Below, piece by piece: positions 44,712-54,423 of a DNA stretch of 64,000 nucleotides (position 1 is its first letter; each line of letters starts with the position of its first letter). The stretch lies in contig RXJX01000011.1 of NCBI GenBank assembly GCA_003963245.1, positions 837 to 64,836 of the forward strand, in the 5' to 3' direction. This DNA comes from Neisseriaceae bacterium (GTDB taxonomy: Bacteria > Pseudomonadota > Gammaproteobacteria > Burkholderiales > UBA11063). Under the pieces are notes generated by a model, which saw only the letters and a program-made list of their open reading frames with translations, did not search any database and was not told the origin of the DNA. The translations under genes were made by a program, and so were the position numbers.

Positions 44712-45980
44712 TTATTTTCTGACCTTTTCGATTGCCTTATATGCACTTTCAACTACTAAAAAAGAACCAAAGCATACCATTCTATCTTCATTGCTTAATT
44801 GTTGGTAGCACTTCTCTGTTGCTGATTCAATATCTGAATTAATTATTATATTTTTATTATTTATGCCGTGCCGGATTAGTTCCTGAGCTAATTTTTCAAT
44901 ATCGGCACTGCGCTCTGAATTAATTGGTGCAAGATACCAAGCATCAAAGTCTTGGCTGCAACTTGCAATTATTTGTGCCCAATCCTTATCCGCTGCAATG
45001 CCAAATACTGCGAAATTGCGTCGAGCAAAGTGTAATTTTAGCATATTTTGGCGTAGTGACTCAATTGCTTGTGGGTTGTGTGCCGTATCAAAGACAATTT
45101 GTGGTGTCCCAGGTAGAACTTGGAAGCGTCCAAAAAGCTTGGTTTGTAGTAAACCATTTTTAATTTGAGCGCTGGTAATCGGAAATCTATCACGTAGTTT
45201 ATAGAGAGCAGCCAATGCCAGAGTTGCATTTTGTACTTGTTCTTCACCTCGCAGGCTTGGATAGGGGAGGCTATATAATTTTTGCTCTTGGCAACTAAAA
45301 TCCCAGCTTTGTGCATTTCTTTTATAGCTAAATTCATGATTAAGCCGCATAAAGTCAGCATTAATTTGCGAAGCATAATCACTAACGGTTTGTGGAATTT
45401 CACTACTCCCAAACAAAGCTGGTTTGTTTGTTCGATAAATGTGCGCTTTTTGTAAGCCAATAGTTTCGATGTCTGCGCCAAGTAATTGGCAATGATCCAT
45501 TGCTACAGTGCTGATTACTGAAACATCTGGTTCAAATAAATTAGTTACATCATTGCGTCCACCAATTCCAACTTCTACCACGGCGATTTCAATTTTGTAT
45601 TTAGCAAAAATCAAATGGCTTGCCAAAGTAAATGTTTTGAATAAACCCAAGTTATATGAAGTGGCATTAACTACTTGTTCCAATGCTTGAGTTAGATCAA
45701 GATCGCTAACTGGTTGGTTATTAATTGCAATTCGTTCATTGTAATCAAAGACGTGAGGTGATGTAAAACTTCCAACTTTATAACCAGCAGTAGTCAAGAT
45801 GGTACTTAAATATGCACAAGTTGAACCTTTACCATTAGTTCCACCAACCAGAATTATTGGGTAATTAGGCTTTATTTGTAGTACATCGATAGCTTCAAAT
45901 ATGTGCTGTTTTGTATCTGCAAAATTTGAGGCACTAATCAAATGTTGGATTAGAGCATTCTTTTGATCTACTTGCGCCAT
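44712..45980 (-). CDS. folC: Folylpolyglutamate synthase / dihydrofolate synthase
   Basis: Adds glutamate to dihydropteroate and to folates. It has 422 residues of the Mur-ligase type: the ATP loop GGTNGKGSTCAYL, SFTSPHVFDYNERI, VEVGIGGRNDVTN, STVAMDHCQLLG, and the C-terminal domain start VFDTAHNPQAIE. It abuts the SPOR gene and overlaps the small upstream gene by 13 bases. Confidence 0.96.
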   Translation of the reverse strand: MAQVDQKNALIQHLISASNFADTKQHIFEAIDVLQIKPNYPIILVGGTNGKGSTCAYLSTILTTAGYKVGSFTSPHVFDYNERIAINNQPVSDLDLTQALEQVVNATSYNLGLFKTFTLASHLIFAKYKIEIAVVEVGIGGRNDVTNLFEPDVSVISTVAMDHCQLLGADIETIGLQKAHIYRTNKPALFGSSEIPQTVSDYASQINADFMRLNHEFSYKRNAQSWDFSCQEQKLYSLPYPSLRGEEQVQNATLALAALYKLRDRFPITSAQIKNGLLQTKLFGRFQVLPGTPQIVFDTAHNPQAIESLRQNMLKLHFARRNFAVFGIAADKDWAQIIASCSQDFDAWYLAPINSERSADIEKLAQELIRHGINNKNIIINSDIESATEKCYQQLSNEDRMVCFGSFLVVESAYKAIEKVRK

Positions 45981-46378
45981 CTGATTTGTCTCATAAGTTG
46001 CTTAAATGCGGCTGGAGATACGGCATCATAAAAGACGACTAAGGTTTTTATCTGTTGATTAATTTTCATACTAATTACTACGGCATAGGCAGCAATATGG
46101 TTTAGTTGCTGAATTTCCAGAAGGCTAGTGACTTGTTGTTGCCAGCTGATTGCACTATTGATATCAATCAACAAATCACATTGAGTAATTCGCTCATGGA
46201 AGTAGGTGAATATACTGTATGTAGCCCAAACAATGACGCTGCTAACAATCAACAAACGATACCAGAGTGAGATATTAGCCTGAGAGCTAAGAACACATAT
46301 CGCAATTGTAAATGTTGCTATGGTTGCTAAAATAAATTTAGATACCGTAAGTTTTAGACTGATTAAGCGCTGATCCAT
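45968..46378 (-). CDS. Small two-helix membrane protein, possibly YgfX/CptA-like
   Basis: 136 residues with two adjacent helices (about 13-31 and 38-58) and a soluble C-terminal part ending VVFYDAVSPAAFKQLMRQIRW. This arrangement and the D-x(5)-F-x(2)-L-x(2)-x-LR-type ending resemble the YgfX/CptA family, whose E. coli member affects cell division proteins. The usual partner sdhE is not adjacent. The assignment is tentative. The gene overlaps folC by 13 bases and follows the next small gene by 16. Confidence 0.5.
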   Translation of the reverse strand: MDQRLISLKLTVSKFILATIATFTIAICVLSSQANISLWYRLLIVSSVIVWATYSIFTYFHERITQCDLLIDINSAISWQQQVTSLLEIQQLNHIAAYAVVISMKINQQIKTLVVFYDAVSPAAFKQLMRQIRWRK

Positions 46379-46394
46379 TGTAGAGCCTACAAGA

Positions 46395-46778
46395 TTAATG
46401 AATGGTGTCTGAAGCTAGTTCTTCACCTTCGTTGTCCGAGCTGCTATCATCTTCAGTTAAATCAATCAGAGTTGGAGAAATTTCAATATCAAACCACTCC
46501 CAAAACATTTTGAGAGTTAATTCTTGTGGCCATAAACTCTGATCTTCAGACCATGAAGCCAGCTCTAATTGAAATAATGCTTCATATATTTCATCAACAT
46601 AAGCTACACCATCTTCAATTTCATTAACTTCTGGAATTAAATAAGAGTTGCAATCTATTCTGATATTTGATAAATCCAATAGACTTTCATTACTAATGGC
46701 AAGATTATTGTTAATCCAGTCTAGAAAAGGTTGTTTTGGTTTAATTACTACGATAGATCGCTCTACAACATAAAACAT
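46395..46778 (-). CDS. Conserved acidic small protein of unknown function
   Basis: 127 residues from the ATG at 46778, which has AGGG 7 bases upstream; a TTG five codons earlier is less likely. The core pattern (IKPKQPFLDWIN, VAYVDEIYEALFQLELASW, LWPQELTLKMFWEWFDIEI) recalls an uncharacterised proteobacterial family of similar length. The C-terminus is very acidic (TEDDSSSDNEGEE). It is first in the minus-strand folC-to-rapZ run. No function can be given. Confidence 0.72.
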   Translation of the reverse strand: MFYVVERSIVVIKPKQPFLDWINNNLAISNESLLDLSNIRIDCNSYLIPEVNEIEDGVAYVDEIYEALFQLELASWSEDQSLWPQELTLKMFWEWFDIEISPTLIDLTEDDSSSDNEGEELASDTIH

Positions 46779-46809
46779 ATTCGTGCCCTGCAATTTAGAT
46801 TAGTCGGCA

Positions 46810-46815
46810 ATTATA
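46810..46815 (-). promoter_or_regulatory. TATAAT box for the leftward folC-purF-rapZ run
   Basis: On the minus strand TATAAT (46815 down to 46810) lies about 32 bases before the first gene of the run, in the 119-base divergent gap with ppk1. No convincing -35 was seen. Confidence 0.45.
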
Positions 46816-46897
46816 ACGGATTTAATGCAGAAAGTGTTATTAGTTTTATGATAAAATCTTATGATTTTGCTGTAAAAATTGCTTTGGAGATTCTGTG

Positions 46898-49159
46898 ATG
46901 GCGCTTAATATTCTCAACGATCGTGATGTGATGATTAATCGTGAATTAGGACTGATTCAATTCTATCGCCGTGTTCTGGCTCAAGTTTTGGATGAAAATA
47001 TTCCTGCTTTAGAACGTTTGCGTTATTTGTGTATTGTTACCAAAAATTGTGATGAATTATTTGAAGTCAGAATTGCGCGCTTGCTAAAATGGGAAAAAGA
47101 ACAGCCAAATAAGACGCTAGCTGATGGTTTGAAAGTTACTGAAGCGTTAGAAAAGATTCGTAATGATGTAGCAGAACTCTATAGTGATATTTATTCGATA
47201 TATCAAAATACAATTCTTCCATTACTCAATAAACATGACATTTATATATTAGACGCCAGGCAGTGGAATAAAGAGCAGCAGCGTTGGGCGTACAATTATT
47301 TTATTAATGAATTAAAGCCGGTTTTAACTCCGATTGGAATCGACCCGTCTCATCCTTTTCCGCGTGTGCCAAATAAGGGGTTACATTTTGCAGTTGAATT
47401 GGATGGCAAGGATCAGTTTGGGCGTGAATCAAAAATTGCGATTGTGGAAGCTCCAAGAATTTTATCGCGGGTTATTCGTTTACCTGAGGATTTAGCTCCT
47501 GCACCTAATACATTTGTCTTGCTACAAGATATCATTAGCCTTCATGTTAATGAATTCTTCTATGGTATGTCGGTACGTGGATGTTATCCATTCAGAGTTA
47601 CTCGTGCAGCAGATTTAACCGTGAATAGTGATCAGAAAAATCTTCGCAATGCCTTAACTCGTGAATTACATAATCGTAAATATGCAGAGTGTTCTCGCTT
47701 GGAGTTAGATATTTCTAACGGTGAGCCACCAATTAAATTTATCGACATTCTCTTAAAGCAATTTAATATTACCCGCTCTGATTTATACCGTGTTTATGGA
47801 CCCGTAAATCTCTCGCGTTTATCTGATATTGCTTCAATGGTCGATGATGATAGCTTAAAATTTACATCATACAGCTCTGGGTTGCCAAAGGAACTTCAGG
47901 AAGAGCCTGATATTTTTAAAGCAATGGCAAAGGGTGATATACTGTTACATACGCCGTATCAATCATTTGATCCGGTAGTTGAGCTTACTCGTCGTGCAGC
48001 AGAAGATCCACATGTTTTGGCGGTGAAGATGACGGTTTATCGTACCGGGAATGATTCAGAATTGGTACAGAATTTAATCAAGGCAGCACGTGCTGGTAAG
48101 CAAGTTGTAGCTTCAATTGAGCTTTTTGCCCGTTTTGATGAGGAGGCGAATGTTGAACTGGCTCGACAATTGGAAGAGGCTGGTGCGCACGTAGTTTATG
48201 GGGTGATGGGATATAAAGTCCATGCCAAAATGCTGACGATTATACGTCAGGAGGGCGATCAGCTGCAGCATTATGTTCATCTAGGAACTGGAAATTACCA
48301 CCAATTTACCGCCAAAATTTATACTGATTTTGGTTTGCTAACTACTAATGCGGAAATTGCACGTGATGTTGATAATATCTTTAGCCAAATCACAGGGGTT
48401 GGTAAGGCTGGGGTATTAAATGTACTCTTTCAATCTCCATTTACTCTACATGATATGATTATGAAGGCAATTGAGCGTGAAACATTTAACGCATTAGGTG
48501 GTAAAAAAGCTGAAATAATTGCTAAAATGAATTCTTTGGTTGAAAATCAGGTAATTCGTGCGCTTTATCGCGCATCGCAAGCTGGAGTTAAAATTACGCT
48601 GATTGTCCGTGGCGCATGCGCTCTACGTCCGGGGCTTTCTGGGATCTCAGATAATATTACGGTTAAGTCAGTTGTTGGACGCTTTTTGGAACATCATCGA
48701 GTGTTTTATTTTTATGATTCAGGCAATGAAGATGTGTTTATTGCTTCAGCAGACTGGATGAAACGTAATTTTTTCAAACGAGTTGAAACATGTATTCCTA
48801 TTTTAAATGCTAGGATTAAACGTAGAATAATCGATGAGAGCTTAAAGCTTTATATTCAAGATAATGTTAACTCTTGGCAAATGGATGCAGACGGTAATTA
48901 TCATAAAGTTCCAATTGTTGGTAAACGGGTCGCTGCACAAGAGTTTTTGATGAATAAACTTGGTCGTCCGCTTTTTAAAGAAAGTCTGGCAAGTAAGCTT
49001 ACTGAACAAGTTGCTAATTTAAGAGCTGAATCGGAAGCGGTTTTGACTCAATCGGTTAAGCGGAAACCTACTCCACGAGTTGCTTCAGATTCAACGAATA
49101 AAATTGAATCTACAAAAGCGCCTATATCAAGAACGCGCGTAGCGAAAATAAAAGAGTAA
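46898..49159 (+). CDS. ppk1: Polyphosphate kinase 1
   Basis: Reversibly makes polyphosphate from ATP. It has 753 residues. N-terminal domain INRELGLIQFYRRVLAQ; head domain; catalytic domains with the phospho-accepting His in YKVHAKMLTI and the second conserved His in RFLEHHRVFYF, plus VKMTVYRTG, IELFARFDEEANV, HLGTGNYH and SADWMKRNFFKRVE. The C-terminal 55 residues are a basic, low-complexity extension (KRKPTPRVASDS..) beyond the normal end. A GTG directly before the ATG is in frame, but the ATG is favoured by GGAG spacing. It is divergent from the folC run. Confidence 0.97.
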   Translation: MALNILNDRDVMINRELGLIQFYRRVLAQVLDENIPALERLRYLCIVTKNCDELFEVRIARLLKWEKEQPNKTLADGLKVTEALEKIRNDVAELYSDIYSIYQNTILPLLNKHDIYILDARQWNKEQQRWAYNYFINELKPVLTPIGIDPSHPFPRVPNKGLHFAVELDGKDQFGRESKIAIVEAPRILSRVIRLPEDLAPAPNTFVLLQDIISLHVNEFFYGMSVRGCYPFRVTRAADLTVNSDQKNLRNALTRELHNRKYAECSRLELDISNGEPPIKFIDILLKQFNITRSDLYRVYGPVNLSRLSDIASMVDDDSLKFTSYSSGLPKELQEEPDIFKAMAKGDILLHTPYQSFDPVVELTRRAAEDPHVLAVKMTVYRTGNDSELVQNLIKAARAGKQVVASIELFARFDEEANVELARQLEEAGAHVVYGVMGYKVHAKMLTIIRQEGDQLQHYVHLGTGNYHQFTAKIYTDFGLLTTNAEIARDVDNIFSQITGVGKAGVLNVLFQSPFTLHDMIMKAIERETFNALGGKKAEIIAKMNSLVENQVIRALYRASQAGVKITLIVRGACALRPGLSGISDNITVKSVVGRFLEHHRVFYFYDSGNEDVFIASADWMKRNFFKRVETCIPILNARIKRRIIDESLKLYIQDNVNSWQMDADGNYHKVPIVGKRVAAQEFLMNKLGRPLFKESLASKLTEQVANLRAESEAVLTQSVKRKPTPRVASDSTNKIESTKAPISRTRVAKIKE

Positions 49160-49197
49160 GTAAGTTAAAATAGTAAAATTGAGCAAAGAGGTGTAAT

Positions 49198-49722
49198 GTG
49201 CGAAATTGGGTTAATATTGTTTTGAGCCTGGTTATAGTTACGTTGGTTGGTTGTGGATTTCATTTACGTGGAGAAGGCGGAAGTTTTGCGTTTCCTTATA
49301 AAAAAACCTACTTACAATGTGATAGTGTAATTATTTGTCCAGGCTTAAAACGCACTATACAAGCAGAGCGATTAACTACTCTGGTTAATAAAGAAAGTGC
49401 GGAGGCAGTTATAATTGTTGCCAATGAACAAACGAGTCGTGATGCCAATAATTTCAATAGTGTAGGGCAAATTGCCAGTTATTTATTGACATACCAGGTA
49501 ACAGCTCAGGTTTATACTCCAAAGGGTGAACCTCTGAGCAATGATATCGTGGTACAGAATCAAATGGTTATGGCGTTTAATAATAGTTTAATTTTATCCG
49601 CCCAGCAACAAGAGGAGAAGACTTGGGATCAAATCCACCAAAATGTAATCAATTCACTTATTCGTCGGATTGTTTATTCTCATCCGTTACTGATTTCTCC
49701 AAATGTTACTGAATCTAAGTAA
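49198..49722 (+). CDS. lptE: LPS-assembly lipoprotein LptE
   Basis: 174 residues. It starts at a GTG with GAGG upstream. The signal peptide ends in the lipobox LVGC, directly followed by the characteristic GFHLRG. LptE plugs the LptD barrel that places LPS in the outer leaflet. The start of holA lies inside its last codons (20-base overlap), the order seen in many proteobacteria (leuS-lptE-holA), although here ppk1 precedes it. Confidence 0.93.
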   Translation: MRNWVNIVLSLVIVTLVGCGFHLRGEGGSFAFPYKKTYLQCDSVIICPGLKRTIQAERLTTLVNKESAEAVIIVANEQTSRDANNFNSVGQIASYLLTYQVTAQVYTPKGEPLSNDIVVQNQMVMAFNNSLILSAQQQEEKTWDQIHQNVINSLIRRIVYSHPLLISPNVTESK

Positions 49723-50704
49723 TTTTCTGCTTACAGTTCTGACTAAATCATCTGGGGTATTACTCAGTGCTCCAGATGAATCCTCTGTGATAATTAATTT
49801 TTTACGAGAGCAAAGTCTGGCAAAGTTGACTGGCAGTTATTTGCGTAGTAGCTATGCTGCAGATCGATATTTTCAGTTTACCGCAATCGAGGAACTTATT
49901 CGTAGTAATTCCCTTTTTGGTGATAAAAATTGGATTGAGGTTAGCTTTAAGACTAAGCCAACGATAGAGCAGCAGCAACAATTACTAAATTTATTGCCTG
50001 ATTTAGATGAGAATAATTATCTGATAATCAGTTGTGATAAATTGGATAAAAAAGATCAGGGAAGTAGTTGGTTCAAAAAATGGAATGAAACGTGTGATAG
50101 CCTGCTTCTAACAGGTAGTGAAATTGAGCTACGACAATGGACATTAAACTTGCTTGATGTTCTCAAACTGAAACTAGACAACGCTGGATTAGATCTTTTA
50201 TTGGAAATGAATCAAAGTAATCCGGCTCAGCTTTATCAGGAAGTTATCCGTTTAAGCTGGTTATTTTCGGACTCTTCGGTTATTAGTTATGATGAATTAA
50301 AAGCTTTGCTTTTAGATAATTCTCAATTTACTGTTTTTGCAATTTCTAACCATTACTTGCGAGGCGATATTGCTCAGGTGAAAAAGGTCTACACTCAAGC
50401 CGTGCAATCAACAGAAGATGCGATTCTATTAATCTGGCAATTTGGTGAGGATTTACGTAAGTTAATCAAGATAAAAAGTGCATTACGTAGTAATCCAGAT
50501 TTTAGAACCGTCGCAGGAGATTTAAGAATTTGGGGCGAGAGTATTGCTGCGTTTAATCAGGCAAACCAGAGATTATCTTATCAGCAGCTACTTTTTAATT
50601 TAGATGAATTGGCACAAATTGATGGAATGATAAAAGGAATCATTGTGGGCGATCCACTAGTAAAATTGGAACAATTAATAATTAATTTTTGCAAGGGAGT
50701 TTAG
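49703..50704 (+). CDS. holA: DNA polymerase III delta subunit
   Basis: 333 residues of the clamp-loader delta subunit: VLLSAPDESSVIINFLRE near the start, DLDENNYLIISCDKLDKKDQGSSWFKKW in the middle, and the AAA lid and collar region (about 200-333). Sequence conservation in this family is low, and the assignment rests on the lptE-holA gene pair, length and fold-like pattern. It overlaps lptE by 20 bases. Confidence 0.9.
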   Translation: MLLNLSNFLLTVLTKSSGVLLSAPDESSVIINFLREQSLAKLTGSYLRSSYAADRYFQFTAIEELIRSNSLFGDKNWIEVSFKTKPTIEQQQQLLNLLPDLDENNYLIISCDKLDKKDQGSSWFKKWNETCDSLLLTGSEIELRQWTLNLLDVLKLKLDNAGLDLLLEMNQSNPAQLYQEVIRLSWLFSDSSVISYDELKALLLDNSQFTVFAISNHYLRGDIAQVKKVYTQAVQSTEDAILLIWQFGEDLRKLIKIKSALRSNPDFRTVAGDLRIWGESIAAFNQANQRLSYQQLLFNLDELAQIDGMIKGIIVGDPLVKLEQLIINFCKGV

Positions 50705-50706
50705 CA

Positions 50707-51999
50707 ATGTTAGCCAAGTTATTTTCGTATCATCCAGAGAAACCAATTGATTTACACAGAGAAATTACTGGGGGATTGATTAATTTCATGGCTATTGCCT
50801 ACATTATTATGGTTAACCCACTAATTTTACATGCTAATGGAGCAGGGTTTCCTCTTAATGCTGCGATTACATCAACTGTTGCGATTATTGTCGTGATGAC
50901 GATTTTTGCAAGTTTTGTAATTAAACTTCCGTTTGTTTTAGCTCCTGGGATGGGAATTAATGCAATTATTGCATATAATTTGGTTTTGCATGACAAATTA
51001 AGTGTTCCGACAGTGCTTGGAGTGGTTCTATTTTCAAGTGTACTCTTATTTATTTTCTCGGTAACCAAGATTCGCCAGATAATTGTTCATGCTATTCCGG
51101 AAATCTTACAGATCGCGCTTAGTGCAGGAATAGGATTTTTTCTATTTTTTATCGGGATTAAGAATGTTGGTATTGTGAGCGCCAACAATAATACTATTAT
51201 TGGCATCGGGCATTTTGATTTGCCAATTATTCTGACTTGTTTGGGATTTATTGCTGCGAGTGTTTTGTTTATCAAACGCAAAATTTATGCATTCTTATTA
51301 CCCATTATTGTTATTTCCCTGATCTATCTTATAGTCTATCCGCAATCATTGCCTAAAACCTTTATTCAAATGCCTGATTTTAGCTTATTTATGCAAATTG
51401 ATATGCTTGCTGCATTAAAGCTTAGCGTTTTGCCTGCTATTTTATCATTGTTTATTGTTAATTTCTTTGATGCAACTTCGACAACTATGGGATTGTTAGC
51501 TCAATTGCATTTTAATTCTCAGCAAGAGAAAGGTTCATATCTTAAAAAATCACTTCTAACTGATAGTGTAGGCGGAATTGTTGCCTCATTTTTTGGTATA
51601 TCACCAAGTGTAATCTTTGTTGAAAGTTCTGCTGCAATTCAAAATGGAGCTAAAACTGGTTTAGCTTCATTTATAACGGCACTGATTTGTATTCCTTTTA
51701 TATTTTTAGCTCCACTGATTGGTGTGATTCCTAGTGCAGCAACTTCACCAGTTTTAATGGTTGTTGGTCTAATCATGCTAAGTAATATTCGCCAAATTAA
51801 GTCGGTAAACTTTGAAGATATTATCGCGATTGCTATTACTGTAATAATGATGCCTTTGTGTTTTTCAATCACAGCTGGTGCAATTTTTGGCATTTTATCC
51901 TACACTTTGCTAAAATTGATGCTTGGCAAATTTAATGAACTGTCTCCAACATTGATAGTAATTGCTATTTTTTGTTGTGGCTGGTTTTGGCTTAATTAA
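50707..51999 (+). CDS. NCS2 family purine permease (AzgA/PbuG-like)
   Basis: 430 residues with about 12-14 helices. It has the NCS2-AzgA marks REITGGLINFMAIAYIIMVNP, LAPGMGINAIIAYN, FDATSTTMGLL and ISPSVIFVESSAAIQNGAKTGLAS. Members import adenine, guanine or hypoxanthine with protons; which base cannot be read here. AAGGGA lies 7 bases before the ATG at 50707. A longer frame starting within holA is less likely. Confidence 0.9.
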   Translation: MLAKLFSYHPEKPIDLHREITGGLINFMAIAYIIMVNPLILHANGAGFPLNAAITSTVAIIVVMTIFASFVIKLPFVLAPGMGINAIIAYNLVLHDKLSVPTVLGVVLFSSVLLFIFSVTKIRQIIVHAIPEILQIALSAGIGFFLFFIGIKNVGIVSANNNTIIGIGHFDLPIILTCLGFIAASVLFIKRKIYAFLLPIIVISLIYLIVYPQSLPKTFIQMPDFSLFMQIDMLAALKLSVLPAILSLFIVNFFDATSTTMGLLAQLHFNSQQEKGSYLKKSLLTDSVGGIVASFFGISPSVIFVESSAAIQNGAKTGLASFITALICIPFIFLAPLIGVIPSAATSPVLMVVGLIMLSNIRQIKSVNFEDIIAIAITVIMMPLCFSITAGAIFGILSYTLLKLMLGKFNELSPTLIVIAIFCCGWFWLN

Positions 52000-52017
52000 G
52001 TAAAGGGAAAATATAAA

Positions 52018-52602
52018 TTGAAACAAGATCCGCGCCGTGCACGCCAAAAACGTAACTATGATGAACCATTGCCACGAGATGAAATGGATGATAGCTATCA
52101 AGACCAAAATAGCTATTCGCAGCCTCGCCGTCGTCCATGGATGAAAATATTGATATTTCTCATTGTGTTAATTGCTATTGTGCTAGCAGTGAAGTCATAT
52201 TTGAATCATAAAAGTGTTGAGGTTAGTGAAAATGTTACGATTGTAGCAGTTACTCCAATTGAAAGTACGATCTTGATACCTCATGAAGAGTGTCATAATG
52301 AGACCACCAGTAAATTAGTTAAAAACAAAAATGCAACATTTTTCAATAATTTGTTTGACAGTAAGAAAAATCCTAAATATATCCAGCAAAATAGTACTAA
52401 ACGGGTTTGTCAAACTGTAAATGCGGAAAGTCAGGTAACTAATGGCTATGTAGTTAAATATCAATTTGGTAACTATATCGAGTCAATGAATGTTGTTACA
52501 CCGCCGCCATTAAATGCGGTAATTCCTTTAACAGAATTACAAAAATATCAACAACAGACTTTGGTAAATAATGTGGCTTCGGATGCAGTCTCTAATAAAT
52601 AA
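52018..52602 (+). CDS. Single-pass membrane protein of unknown function
   Basis: 194 residues from a TTG with AAAGGGA upstream. It has a highly charged cytoplasmic N-terminus (residues 1-40, many Arg, Asp and Gln), one helix (41-60, PWMKILIFLIVLIAIVLAVK) and a periplasmic part with two cysteines (HEECHNE, RVCQTV). The segment VTNGYVVKYQFGNYIESMNV resembles the strand module that follows glycine-zipper regions in SlyB-like envelope proteins, but the zipper itself is missing. It lies 18 bases after the purine permease and converges on the FUSC pair. Confidence 0.6.
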   Translation: MKQDPRRARQKRNYDEPLPRDEMDDSYQDQNSYSQPRRRPWMKILIFLIVLIAIVLAVKSYLNHKSVEVSENVTIVAVTPIESTILIPHEECHNETTSKLVKNKNATFFNNLFDSKKNPKYIQQNSTKRVCQTVNAESQVTNGYVVKYQFGNYIESMNVVTPPPLNAVIPLTELQKYQQQTLVNNVASDAVSNK

Positions 52603-52610
52603 TTGAATAT

Positions 52611-53480
52611 TTAATTACGAAGCGATATAAAATTGCGGCGCGCTTTATCTATTAAATGTTTAAAGCGCTCCAGATGTTCCTCAGATGATTGGTTGTGTTG
52701 TAAAATACATTCAGAATAATATAGACCAAATACCGCCTTGCGTAGTTGCCATATAGTTATGTCAAAATCATTAATTTTCTGTTTAGTTTCCGCATTAGTA
52801 TTTAAGCTTAATCTAATGCTTTCTGCGCTAGTGGCTATAGTTGTATAGGCTTGGTTAAAGCTTTCGCGTAAATTTTCTACGATCAAGTATCGGTTTAACT
52901 TTTGCTTATGTGCGTTACGAATCATCTCAATCTTTTTCTCTAGCATATTGCACAATTCATGTTGTAATAAGAAATATAATTTACGCGAATAATCAAAGCG
53001 TCGAAAGAGGAAGTGATCTCCGGCGATACAAATAATAATACCGATTACAGTACAGATTCCACGATTCAATGTCGCTTCAAAAGGTCCTTCCTGAGTTGGT
53101 ACTGTGAAATTATAAGCATTCATTGTGAAGACCATCATAGTCATAAAAATTACGCTTATATCATAGCGCTTGGCGTTTGGCACAGAAATTCCAATGCTTA
53201 ATAAAATAAATACTAAAGGAATAAAGCGATAATTAAGTTGCAATAGGTAAATCAAAGGTAGAAAGAGTAAGATACCTATTAGAGTTCCCTTTCCCCGATT
53301 AATTGATTTTTTGATAATTAGTCCAGGTTCAATGGCTGCACTCATCATTATAACAGTGAGGAGTATCCACCAATTATGTGGTATTGTTGTAAATAAGTAC
53401 ATTGCCATACCTATCGTAAAAACAAAGGAAATTTGTCCAAAACGAGCATAGTTTAGTTTGCTTTTCAAATTTTTCTGCAT
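52611..53480 (-). CDS. FUSC-like membrane protein, half-size (downstream partner)
   Basis: 289 residues: six hydrophobic segments in the first 165 residues (TIGMAMYLFTTIPHNWWILLTV, AIEPGLIIKKSINRGKGTLIGILLF, NRGICTVIGIIICIAGDHFLF) followed by a soluble helical domain. The run of W-x-x-L-T-V...G...R..GT..G is the FUSC/aromatic-acid exporter pattern (YccS, AaeB). Full-length members have two such halves in one chain; here the second half-like gene precedes it with a 16-base overlap, suggesting a heteromeric transporter. The substrate is unknown. Confidence 0.7.
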   Translation of the reverse strand: MQKNLKSKLNYARFGQISFVFTIGMAMYLFTTIPHNWWILLTVIMMSAAIEPGLIIKKSINRGKGTLIGILLFLPLIYLLQLNYRFIPLVFILLSIGISVPNAKRYDISVIFMTMMVFTMNAYNFTVPTQEGPFEATLNRGICTVIGIIICIAGDHFLFRRFDYSRKLYFLLQHELCNMLEKKIEMIRNAHKQKLNRYLIVENLRESFNQAYTTIATSAESIRLSLNTNAETKQKINDFDITIWQLRKAVFGLYYSECILQHNQSSEEHLERFKHLIDKARRNFISLRN

Positions 53481-54409
53481 ATTTTGTTCCAGTTTATAAT
53501 TGATCTACAAAGATATTTAACTACATAAGCTTGAGTGGGTTCAGTTTCATTCGCATCCACAAAAGGCATCGCTATCTCTTGTTTGGCAATTACTGCTAAA
53601 CGAAAAGCATCGATCTCTTTTTGAAATTTATACCAAAATTGCTCATCCTTATCTTTTAAATAAATATGGTTGATTGCAAATTGTACATTACGAATTCCTA
53701 CAGTAGTTTTCATGATGTTTAATAAAAGTTTACGAGGCAATAATCTGCGATAGGCGCGAAGGGCATTTAAATGTGAGGCACCTTTAATAAAATTGTGAGT
53801 ATCAAATTTGTTAATTGCATGACCAATTTCTTCTGACACTGCAGCAAGGTAATGAGCAAATGCTCGGTGCCAAACTTTGGGATATAAATTAGGATGTAAT
53901 TTATATGCTGTAAATGTTACCATTAAGGATAGCATCACACAAAAAAACATATCAAGTGCAACTTGTAAGCTTGCAGCTGGCTTTATTGTCATATTAAGTG
54001 CACTAACTACGATAGTTTGTAGAATAAATGGTTTAAACTTAGGATAAAAATGGTCACAGAAAAAAAATAAACCCGATAAATAGGCCAGTGAAAAAAATAG
54101 CAATGTAAACTTAAATGGATATAATAAGTAAAATATAATACAACCAATACCGCTAATAATAAAGGCAAATACTAATGCTAAATCTTTTTGTTTATAGGTA
54201 TTTAAAGATGGATTTTCATAAAATGGAGCTAACAATAATGCTGATAGTGCATATGCATTAAAAACATCTGGTTGGGCTAACCAATTAAATGCAGTTAGCC
54301 ATACTGCTAGATACAAGCCTTTTCTAAGTATTATCCGTTGTGTATAATAAGGGTCGACTTTCTCTAACCAATGTGCAACATTATGATTTATTTGTGATAA
54401 TATATTCAT
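53465..54409 (-). CDS. FUSC-like membrane protein, half-size (upstream partner)
   Basis: 314 residues with six hydrophobic segments in residues 28-170 (GLYLAVWLTAFNWLAQPDVFNAYALSALLLAPFYENPSL in the first part) and a helical soluble C-terminal half. Architecture matches the FUSC-like gene that overlaps its 3' end by 16 bases, although sequence similarity between them is faint. The pair probably forms one exporter of unknown substrate. It lies 14 bases downstream of the antiporter gene. Confidence 0.6.
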   Translation of the reverse strand: MNILSQINHNVAHWLEKVDPYYTQRIILRKGLYLAVWLTAFNWLAQPDVFNAYALSALLLAPFYENPSLNTYKQKDLALVFAFIISGIGCIIFYLLYPFKFTLLFFSLAYLSGLFFFCDHFYPKFKPFILQTIVVSALNMTIKPAASLQVALDMFFCVMLSLMVTFTAYKLHPNLYPKVWHRAFAHYLAAVSEEIGHAINKFDTHNFIKGASHLNALRAYRRLLPRKLLLNIMKTTVGIRNVQFAINHIYLKDKDEQFWYKFQKEIDAFRLAVIAKQEIAMPFVDANETEPTQAYVVKYLCRSIINWNKICRKI

Positions 54410-54423
54410 TGTTTGATATTTCT

